Origin: Saprospiraceae bacterium
Lineage (GTDB): Bacteria > Bacteroidota > Bacteroidia > Chitinophagales > Saprospiraceae
DNA length: 12,639 nt
Assembly (NCBI GenBank): GCA_004297645.1
Contig: SCUG01000031.1
Coordinates: forward strand, 1 to 12,639
Direction of reading: 5' to 3'
Of this stretch, positions 1 through 5,411 are shown piece after piece. Position 1 is the first letter of the stretch; each line of letters opens with the position of its first letter. The notes under the pieces are model-generated. The model searched no databases. It saw only the letters and a program-made list of their open reading frames with translations, and was not told the origin of the DNA. The position numbers were made by a program, and so were the translations under genes.

Positions 1-15
1 GTTCTTTATGATTTC

Positions 16-63
16 ACGCTGTTCCTGATTTTTTATTTCATAAAAAATCATAAGAATCAGCGT
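16..63. repeat. AT-rich inverted repeat (hairpin) at the left edge
   Basis: Seen: a perfect 11-bp inverted repeat, TGATTTTTTAT (26-36) and ATAAAAAATCA (40-50) around TTC, with further outer complementarity between ACGCTG (16-21) and CAGCGT (58-63). It lies downstream of the minus-strand gene ending at 216 and could be part of a dispersed intergenic repeat or a terminator for a gene to the left. No gene is visible in 1-215, which also holds the inverted repeat at 127-185. Confidence 0.5.
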
Positions 64-126
64 CCTTCAGCGTCGAAATTATTTCTCTTAACACCCCTAA
101 TACGAAATCCGAAATCATGGGTGGGG

Positions 127-185
127 ATGCTTCGCCTCCAGGTTGCTATTTTAAAATGGGACAGTGCAACCCTTTGGCGAAGCAT
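127..185. repeat. Bipartite inverted repeat downstream of the cupredoxin-like gene
   Basis: Seen: outer arms ATGCTTCGCC (127-136) and GGCGAAGCAT (176-185) are perfect reverse complements. Inner arms GGTTGC (141-146) and GCAACC (166-171) are also perfect, share the same centre (156), and enclose an AT-rich loop. The element is 59 bp and would fold into a two-step hairpin. It begins about 30 bp past the stop codon at 216-218, so it may stabilise or end the minus-strand transcript. No run of T follows it, so it is not a classical Rho-independent terminator. It could be a small dispersed palindromic element. Confidence 0.55.
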
Positions 186-215
186 ACATGAAAAACCCAC
201 CCATTTCTATCTCTA

Positions 216-1067
216 CTATTTCAGCGTTTTATAAGAAAAGTTGATTTCAGCGGCTTGGCCGACGGTGACTTCCACCTGCTGGTCTTGTTCCCCCAGTTTT
301 TCCTGCCACACGTGGAGGGTGTATTTGCCGGGCGGCACGCCGCCGATTTCAAAACTGCCGTCGGCGGCGGTCACGGCGTAATAGGGGTGTTCGACCACGT
401 GCACGTAAGCCTTCATCCAGCCGTGCACGTCGCACAGCACATTCACCACTTCCGGTTCCTTGAAGGTGGTCTTGTCAGAGGGGTGCGGCATGTTGGGCAT
501 ATAAATCTGCACCTTGTTCACCACGCTGTTCATCAGGGAGGCGGTGCGCACGTTGTGCAGCGTGTGGTCCATGTTGTTGATGGTGATTTCCTGGTTGACG
601 CCGGCGAGCAGGACGTGGGGCCGATAGACGCAGGTGCTTTGGTCGAGCACCCGGTCGCCGGGGAGTTCGTCGAGGCTTTTGCCGCCTTTGATTTCAGAAC
701 TGATGGACACGACGGCCCATTTTATCCCGCCATTGGCATCGGCGAGCAGGGATTCATCCACGAGGTCGTCGGCGCCGCAGGTTCTTTCGTCTTTGATGAC
801 GTTGAGCAACTTCCTGACTTCGCCGCCTTCGTAAACGACCTTGCCCCGGATTACCCCGGAGTCACCGGCCACGGGCGATGGGGAGGAGGAGGGCGCTGGC
901 GAACTGGAGTTCTCCAGTACGTTTCCGGTTGCAGCTAAGCCGCCGCAAATGGGCACTGCCTGTGGAACGGAAACCGGGGTGGCAGGTCTTGCCGGTAAGG
1001 ACTGTTGCGCCTGAAAGGCAAAGGCGCAGCAGAGGAGGCTCAGGGTCCAGAATATCGGGTTTTTCAT
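216..1067 (-). CDS. Secreted cupredoxin-like protein with C-terminal carboxypeptidase-regulatory-like domain
   Basis: The product is 283 aa from the ATG at 1067. An in-frame upstream start at 1157 would place about 30 residues before an obvious signal peptide (hydrophobic residues 5-18, then AFQAQQ), so the internal ATG was chosen. Residues 22-70 are a Pro/Ser-rich spacer. The region around 71-225 resembles a plastocyanin-like beta domain: DHTLHNV holds H168 and H171, and CDVHGWMKAYV holds C212, H215 and M218, the order of ligands expected for a type-1 copper site. Residues about 229-283 (from AVTAADGSFEIGGVPPG) match a CnaB/carboxypeptidase-regulatory-like beta sandwich. C97 and C146 could form a disulfide. 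Family knowledge: such fusions are periplasmic or secreted and often lie near redox or metal genes; their substrate is usually unknown. Copper binding is inferred from the residues only. It is the last gene of the minus-strand group, about 280 bp after the Met-rich protein gene. Confidence 0.75.
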   Translation of the reverse strand: MKNPIFWTLSLLCCAFAFQAQQSLPARPATPVSVPQAVPICGGLAATGNVLENSSSPAPSSSPSPVAGDSGVIRGKVVYEGGEVRKLLNVIKDERTCGADDLVDESLLADANGGIKWAVVSISSEIKGGKSLDELPGDRVLDQSTCVYRPHVLLAGVNQEITINNMDHTLHNVRTASLMNSVVNKVQIYMPNMPHPSDKTTFKEPEVVNVLCDVHGWMKAYVHVVEHPYYAVTAADGSFEIGGVPPGKYTLHVWQEKLGEQDQQVEVTVGQAAEINFSYKTLK

Positions 1068-1207
1068 AAAACTTATCTTTTGATTTGGATAGATGGATGA
1101 TGTTGGGTAAACGGAACGAGAAGCCTGATGGAGAGAGAAAGATTCACAGGAATCCAACTCTCTCCGCTTATCAGGGAATCAAAGGAAAATAACTACTGAT
1201 TCGTTTG

Positions 1208-1345
1208 CGCCTCCCCCCCAGGCCCCCTCCAAAGGAGGGGGAGGCGCACGTCTGGAGGGGGAGGCCCAACGTCTCCCCCTCCTTTGGAGGGGGCCGGGGG
1301 GAGGCGCAACGTCTCCCCCTCCTTTGGAGGGGGCCGGGGGGAGGC
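1208..1345. repeat. GC-rich hairpin repeats: one inverted and two tandem copies
   Basis: Seen: CCCCCTCC-TTT-GGAGGGGG hairpins at 1275-1293 and 1315-1333 lie in 40-bp direct repeats (units starting at 1267 and 1307). A copy in the opposite orientation, CCCCCTCC-AAA-GGAGGGGG, is at 1223-1241, and a fragment lies near 1251-1266. Each direct copy is followed by CCGGGGGGAGG, a second partner for the 5' CTCCCCC arm, so two alternative folds are possible. The array ends 2 bp before the stop codon of the minus-strand gene at 1348, so its transcript would carry these hairpins at once after the stop. They could act as a terminator or mRNA stabiliser. The rest of the 1068-1347 gap shows no gene. Confidence 0.75.
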
Positions 1346-1347
1346 TG

Positions 1348-3324
1348 CTATTTTGTAGCGATGGTCACGCTGCCGGCGGTCACAGGCGCAGCGCCTTTGG
1401 CGGTGCCGGGGACGAATTTGGGTTTGGGCACCCCGTCCTGGTCCGAGTCCATCATTTTCTGTTCCATGGCCATGGCCTTGGCAGGGTCTTTTTGTTTCAT
1501 TCCGGCCATTTTGGCCATCATGTCAGCAGCTTCTTTTTTGGAAGGCATGGTCTCGCCGGTCATGTTGATTTCGGCGATTTGCAGGCCGGCCTTGTTGGCC
1601 ACGTTGTAAAAGAATTTGTCCAACTGGGCAGCTATCTGGGTGCGTTGGGCGCCCTGGCGGGCAATGGCCAGTTCGCGCAAAGCGCCAAGCGTGGCGCCAT
1701 AGTTCATGCCATCGTAGGTAGAGGCGGTGGCGCCTGCCTGCGAGCGGAATACCCCGGCGCCTTCGTGCCAGAGTTCCTTTTGCATATAGTCATAGGTTTT
1801 GCTGGCGGCATCGAGGAATTTGGCATCCTTGGTAATCTGGTAGGCGGCGAGCCAGCCGCGGATGGCGAAGGTTTGCGACAGCAAAGTTTTGGCGCTGTTG
1901 TCGGCCTTGCCGTTCACGTCGAAGCCGTTGGCCACGCTGCCGTCGGCATCCTGGTGGAAGCGGAGAAATTCAGCCTGTGCGAGGAGCAGTTGCTGGGCGC
2001 CGTTTTTCAGCATGTCCACATCGTGCAGGCGGTGGTAAACATTCGACAGAGCGACGATGGCCATGCCAGCGTTGACGGTGGTGATGTGGTTGCCCTGCTT
2101 GCTGTCAGGGCGCCAGGTATCCACCAGCGTACCCTTGCTTTGGTTGAAATGCAGGGCCATGATGTTCTTGAAGTTCACGGCGGTCATGCCATTGCTGAGC
2201 ATGTGGGGGTCGCCGGTGGGGAAAACGGTTTTGTTCGGGTCTTTGAGCGTGTTGTTGATTTCGGCTTCCGATTTGCCGGCAGCCAGCCACTTCGCATCGC
2301 CAAACAGGGCGTCGAAACCGTCTTTAATAGTCGGGTCGGTGATGTAGTAAAACTCGCTCATGCCCCACAGCAGGGAGGCCACGTCGAAGAGGTCGCTGGA
2401 GTTGTCCGTCACTTTGAACTTGCGCGGCCAGTCCGGGGCTTTGCCGGGCACCATCATGTTCATCATCATTTTCGTCATAGGGCCTTTGAACGACACCTCG
2501 TATTGGTGCGGAAAGTAAACCGGGCCGTTTTTCGGGTCGTAGGTCATGGGGTCCACCTCGCCCAATTTCCCTGTTTTGGCGTTGTAGGCCAGCGTGGATT
2601 TGAGGGCGTAGGATTTGTTCATGGCCAGCGCAATCAACATAGCGCCGCGGAAACCGTGAGCGCCGTCGAGGGCAGCGGTGCCGATGTAGGTGACGCCTTT
2701 GGAGGTACGGTTTTCATGGAAAAAGTCCCTGGCCCAGAGGATTTCCTTCATCATGGCCTGGCCCCAGGCGGCGGGGTTCATGGTTTTGTCGAAGGACTTT
2801 TTGTCCCAGCGCAGCGTGGCGAAATCTTCCATGTTGGGGTCTTTCACGAAAGCAGGCGAGCCACCGCTGAACTCCAGGTAAACGGGGTATGCGCCGGGAG
2901 GTGGGCCGTAGCCGCCGAACACGGGGTTGTCCAACTGGGCAGCGCCGGATTTGGCCTTGAACTGGGCCACTGAGTTCAGCATAAACTTGCGCTGCCGCAT
3001 GGGCAGCATCATGCCTTTGCTCCAGGGCATGCCTTTGTCTTCCTTCGCGTGTTTTTTCAGCAAAGGACTGGACACCATGTGCACGCCCAAGCCGGACTGC
3101 AACTCTAAGTTGCTGAGGCTGTAAAGCGAGTACCAGTACATGTCGCTCTGGTGTTCTAAGCCCAGCTCCACCATGCCTTCCGGCACCTCGCAGGCGAAGG
3201 TGAGCCACTCTTCATTGGCCGCGTACATGGCCGCTTTGGTGTCGAACCGGAGGTCCCGGTTTTGGGCTGTCCCCGATGGCAAAAAGTACAGGGCAGCCAG
3301 CAGGATAAAAGTGAGTTTTTTCAT
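1348..3324 (-). CDS. Secreted Met-rich protein of unknown function, probable all-helical catalytic-like fold
   Basis: The product is 658 aa and begins with a clear signal peptide (MKKLTFILLAALYFLPSGTAQ). I do not recognise a named family. Residues about 300-580 contain repeated amphipathic helical stretches with Gly/Trp/Tyr turns (for example TFAIRGWLAAYQITKDAKFL and YDYMQKELW), reminiscent of alpha/alpha-toroid enzymes such as glycan-processing proteins; this is inference from appearance only. Methionine is strikingly clustered: six Met in residues 283-291 (MTKMMMNMM), ten between 588 and 625, and five between 99 and 115. Near the C-terminus D626-S-D-Q-D630-G fits a calcium-loop DxDxDG pattern. 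The gene lies about 150 bp downstream of the Crp/Fnr gene, same strand, and its stop abuts GC-rich hairpins. A role in metal handling is possible because of the Met clusters and the cupredoxin-like neighbour, but unproven. Confidence 0.7.
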   Translation of the reverse strand: MKKLTFILLAALYFLPSGTAQNRDLRFDTKAAMYAANEEWLTFACEVPEGMVELGLEHQSDMYWYSLYSLSNLELQSGLGVHMVSSPLLKKHAKEDKGMPWSKGMMLPMRQRKFMLNSVAQFKAKSGAAQLDNPVFGGYGPPPGAYPVYLEFSGGSPAFVKDPNMEDFATLRWDKKSFDKTMNPAAWGQAMMKEILWARDFFHENRTSKGVTYIGTAALDGAHGFRGAMLIALAMNKSYALKSTLAYNAKTGKLGEVDPMTYDPKNGPVYFPHQYEVSFKGPMTKMMMNMMVPGKAPDWPRKFKVTDNSSDLFDVASLLWGMSEFYYITDPTIKDGFDALFGDAKWLAAGKSEAEINNTLKDPNKTVFPTGDPHMLSNGMTAVNFKNIMALHFNQSKGTLVDTWRPDSKQGNHITTVNAGMAIVALSNVYHRLHDVDMLKNGAQQLLLAQAEFLRFHQDADGSVANGFDVNGKADNSAKTLLSQTFAIRGWLAAYQITKDAKFLDAASKTYDYMQKELWHEGAGVFRSQAGATASTYDGMNYGATLGALRELAIARQGAQRTQIAAQLDKFFYNVANKAGLQIAEINMTGETMPSKKEAADMMAKMAGMKQKDPAKAMAMEQKMMDSDQDGVPKPKFVPGTAKGAAPVTAGSVTIATK

Positions 3325-3367
3325 GATTTACTTTGAATTTTTAAGCGTGAAAAAAGGATTAACGAGC

Positions 3368-3377
3368 ATGACGTCAT
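3368..3377. promoter_or_regulatory. Palindrome ATGACGTCAT upstream of the Met-rich protein gene
   Basis: Seen: a perfect 10-bp palindrome centred about 48 bp upstream of the ATG at 3324 on the minus strand. Its position suits an operator for a dimeric regulator. No regulator can be assigned from the sequence, and a 10-bp palindrome can occur by chance. Confidence 0.25.
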
Positions 3378-3384
3378 ACGGAGT

Positions 3385-3403
3385 AAAAACGCCACTTCGG
3401 TGG
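3385..3403 (-). terminator. Possible weak terminator downstream of the Crp/Fnr gene
   Basis: Read on the minus strand, CCAC-CGAA-GTGG (3403-3392) forms a short GC-rich hairpin with a tetraloop, followed by CG and five T. It lies about 70 bp after the regulator stop codon (3475) and about 60 bp before the next start (3324). The stem is only 4 bp, so the call is weak. Confidence 0.3.
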
Positions 3404-3474
3404 TGCAGGCTTAAAAAAGGGACATGACATCCGTCAGGTTTTCACATGAAATATGGCAGGAAGGCGGGAGGGGG

Positions 3475-4200
3475 TCAGTCGAAAATATAGGCCGCGCGCA
3501 ACAGCCTATCGTGGTCGAGGATTTTGATTTTCCGCCCTTGCACGTCAATGATGTGGTCTTTTTTGAATTCCGACAACAGCCGGATGATGGATTCGGTGGC
3601 CGTGCCGACGATGCTGGCGATGTCCTCACGGGACAGCTCCACGCTGATGGTTGCCTCGTCGGCTTCGAGGCCATACGTTTGCTTCAGGGTCAGAATGGCG
3701 AGGGCCACCCTTTCGCGGACGGGCTTTTGGGCGACGCCTATCAACATCCGTTCGATGAAATTCAGATCCTGGGCTAAGCGCTGCATGAGTTTGATGCAAA
3801 CCTCCGGGGTGGAGGTGATGATTTCAAAAAAAGTATTTTTGGGGATGAAACAAAGGCAGGTATCGTCAATGACTTCCGCAGTGGCGGAATAGACCTCTCC
3901 GCTGATGAGCGCCTTGTAGCCGATGAGGTCGCCTTTATTTGCCAGGCGGACGATTTGCTTTTTCCCGCCCTCGCCCAGTTTGTAAATTTTCACTTTGCCG
4001 CGGTTCAGGTAATACATCCCCAACGCAGCCGTGCCTTCCTGGAAGATGGCGCTCCCTTTTGGCAGGCGGTTGCAGCGGCAGCCTCTTTCGAAAACGACTG
4101 CTTCCACCGGCTTGCCTTCCCAATCGGAAAAAAGGGAGTTGAGCCTTGAATAGCACATGTCGCAGGTGGGTATGATGATTTCACTTATCCTGGCGGTCAT
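3475..4200 (-). CDS. Crp/Fnr family transcriptional regulator
   Basis: The product is 241 aa from the ATG at 4200. The upstream in-frame TTG at 4233 falls inside the predicted promoter, so it is rejected. Residues about 40-130 form the cyclic-nucleotide-binding-like beta roll (LPKGSAIFQEGTAALGMYYL, then QIVRLANKGDLIGYKALISG), and a winged helix follows at about 160-230. The recognition helix carries SREDIASIVGTATESIIRLL, keeping the E-x-x-x-R arrangement of FNR-like proteins. N-terminal C13-x2-C16, then C41/C43, and C117 in LCFIPK are seen; C117 aligns with the fourth iron-sulfur ligand of E. coli FNR (VCEIP), but the spacing of the other cysteines differs. Bacteroidota relatives often have this Cys pattern. 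An oxygen- or redox-sensing role is inferred; the ligand is unknown. It probably controls the downstream Met-rich and cupredoxin-like genes on the same strand. Confidence 0.88.
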   Translation of the reverse strand: MTARISEIIIPTCDMCYSRLNSLFSDWEGKPVEAVVFERGCRCNRLPKGSAIFQEGTAALGMYYLNRGKVKIYKLGEGGKKQIVRLANKGDLIGYKALISGEVYSATAEVIDDTCLCFIPKNTFFEIITSTPEVCIKLMQRLAQDLNFIERMLIGVAQKPVRERVALAILTLKQTYGLEADEATISVELSREDIASIVGTATESIIRLLSEFKKDHIIDVQGRKIKILDHDRLLRAAYIFD

Positions 4201-4230
4201 AAAGATGGGATTGGGTTCGTCCAATTTCAG

Positions 4231-4259
4231 CAAAAGTACCCATTTTCACCTTCGGTCAA
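4231..4259 (-). promoter_or_regulatory. Bacteroidota-type promoter of the Crp/Fnr gene
   Basis: On the minus strand TTG (4259-4257), 18 nt, then TACTTTTG (4238-4231) match the -33 TTG and -7 TAnnTTTG elements known for the primary sigma factor of Bacteroidota. Transcription would begin about 24 nt before the ATG at 4200, a sensible leader length. This supports the choice of start and a promoter separate from the upstream lipoprotein gene. Confidence 0.55.
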
Positions 4260-4290
4260 GTACAAGATAAGTGGTAAAAGGAGCTTACAC

Positions 4291-4306
4291 TGTCCACTCT
4301 TGGACA
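4291..4306. promoter_or_regulatory. Inverted repeat TGTCCA-N4-TGGACA, candidate operator
   Basis: Seen: perfect 6-bp arms TGTCCA (4291-4296) and TGGACA (4301-4306) around CTCT. The site lies about 30-50 bp upstream of the -33 element of the regulator promoter and 34 bp past the lipoprotein stop codon. The 6-4-6 layout resembles a dimer operator, so autoregulation by the Crp/Fnr protein is a possibility. It does not match the known FNR site TTGAT-N4-ATCAA. It could also be a weak hairpin terminator of the lipoprotein gene, although no T-run follows. Confidence 0.35.
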
Positions 4307-4339
4307 ATAGCAGCCAAATTGGAAAGTTGGTGGGGAAAA

Positions 4340-5068
4340 TCATTGCATGACCTTCGCCTTGCTCATGTCATACCGCAATAACATGGTGGCGGCGGCGGTG
4401 GCAATGAGGAACTTAATATCCTGCGGCAAGGAGTTTTTTACTAAGATTTTACCCGAACCGATTAGTTCAACGGCGCCAATGACCTCCTCGCCTTTCCAAA
4501 ACTCAAACCCCAAAACGCGGTCTTTTATCAGTTTCCCTTTGGCATTTCGCTGGATTGCTTTGAATTGAATGGTGGTCTGCCCGTTGCTGATTGCGCCTGT
4601 TGAAATAAAATCGGCAGCCATGGCATTCGGGTTGTCTATGGTAAAATTCCAGCCGGGGCTGGCGGTATCCAGTACAATTGTTCCGAAACAGACATCCTGG
4701 TCCCCTACGGAAACCTGGAATTTATCCCCTGCTATGGGCAGGCTCAATTGGGATGTTTTGCTCAGGCAAAAGACCCTGGAAGAATCTCCGGTGGGGCTGA
4801 ACACGTCAAATTGCATGGTGTCTCTGGTGGTTTGAGATGAAACGGCGTAGCTCTCTGACCGGGTTGCGCCGATTTTTCTTTTCACTTTACTGGAAGCGTA
4901 TTCCCCGAACACTAATTTCTGGCCGGGCATGCCCCCGCTCCTGCCTTTCACTTCCATGACGGTAGTGCCGGTTTTCAGGTTGTCGTTTATCATCATCGAA
5001 GTAGAACAGGATGCCAAAAGGGTGGCCATGGAAAATATTGGGAACAATTGCTTTATACGGATTGTCAT
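4340..5068 (-). CDS. Predicted lipoprotein of unknown function
   Basis: The product is 242 aa. The N-terminus MTIRIKQLFPIFSMATLLAS followed by C21 is a lipoprotein signal peptide with lipobox L-A-S-C, so the mature protein is predicted to be lipidated and anchored facing the periplasm or outer membrane. No family is recognised. The mature part is mostly beta-like and polar, with two further Cys (in RVFCLS and DVCFGT) that could pair. A hydrophobic C-terminal stretch (IKFLIATAAATMLLRYDM) follows the motif GEEVIGAVELIGSGKI. The start is the ATG 21 nt downstream (in the gene's sense) of a REP-like palindrome at 5090-5122, so its leader may carry a strong hairpin. It is divergent from the DUF5686 gene across 343 bp, and no convincing promoter was found. 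Confidence 0.6.
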   Translation of the reverse strand: MTIRIKQLFPIFSMATLLASCSTSMMINDNLKTGTTVMEVKGRSGGMPGQKLVFGEYASSKVKRKIGATRSESYAVSSQTTRDTMQFDVFSPTGDSSRVFCLSKTSQLSLPIAGDKFQVSVGDQDVCFGTIVLDTASPGWNFTIDNPNAMAADFISTGAISNGQTTIQFKAIQRNAKGKLIKDRVLGFEFWKGEEVIGAVELIGSGKILVKNSLPQDIKFLIATAAATMLLRYDMSKAKVMQ

Positions 5069-5089
5069 TGTCTAATTTTTTGCATTGCC

Positions 5090-5122
5090 AGAGGTGACAC
5101 CTTTTGGAAAGGTGTCACCTCT
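5090..5122. repeat. REP-like 33-bp palindrome, copy 1
   Basis: Left arm AGAGGTGACACCTTTT (5090-5105), centre G, right arm GAAAGGTGTCACCTCT (5107-5122), with one wobble mismatch at the innermost pair. It is the same family as the copies beside and inside the RND gene and in front of the RAYT gene. It ends 21 nt before the lipoprotein ATG (minus strand). It is preceded on the plus strand by ATTGCC, as in the copy at 8493. Confidence 0.9.
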
Positions 5123-5268
5123 CGATAACCTTGCTCAAGCAACAACTTAAATCTCTTTTGTAGTGTATTTAGAGCCAATAATTATGGCCAAGTTGTTTCA
5201 GCTTAGACAACCAGCATGGTTATTCAACGCTGCTACCAACTATTGCCAAAAATAGCAAGTTATACCCA

Positions 5269-5312
5269 TGACCGTTAGCTTTTGGCCATTAGCTTTTAGC
5301 TAAAAGCCAACG
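5269..5312. repeat. Palindromic repeat GCTTTTAGCTAAAAGC with imperfect outer arms
   Basis: Seen: a perfect 16-bp palindrome GCTTTTAGCTAAAAGC (5292-5307) inside a larger imperfect inverted repeat running from about 5271 (CCGTTAGCTTTTGGC) to 5312 (GCTAAAAGCCAACGG). Each half is itself a mini-hairpin (GCT-TTT-AGC). It lies in the 343-bp divergent region between the lipoprotein and DUF5686 genes. Apart from this, the REP-like copy and a short fragment at 5362-5372, I see nothing assignable in that region. Confidence 0.55.
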
Positions 5313-5411
5313 GCGCAAAGTATAGTATTGCCCTTTTAAAAAATTCAGATCATCCGAAGGCTTGTCCCGCAGGCGAAGTCTTTTTGACATGGTTGAATCA
5401 TGTATTAGAAT

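Noticed and set aside
255..938. Long plus-strand open frame opposite the cupredoxin-like gene
   Set aside because: It is the complement of a well-supported secreted protein; the translation is His/Val/Gly-rich without any domain, as expected for an antisense shadow.
2686..2705. AGGTGACGCCTTTGGAGG inside the Met-rich gene, similar to the REP-like arm
   Set aside because: It has mismatches, no opposite arm, and codes for ordinary residues; a chance resemblance.
1324..2973. 549-codon plus-strand open frame opposite the Met-rich protein gene
   Set aside because: It begins in the GC-rich repeat and has a biased His/Val/Gly composition. The minus-strand frame has a signal peptide and sensible protein composition.
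5384..5411. TTGACA-N16-TAGAAT resembling a sigma-70 promoter before the DUF5686 gene
   Set aside because: Its -10 would end directly at the ATG, so transcription would start inside the gene; Bacteroidota also use a different consensus.
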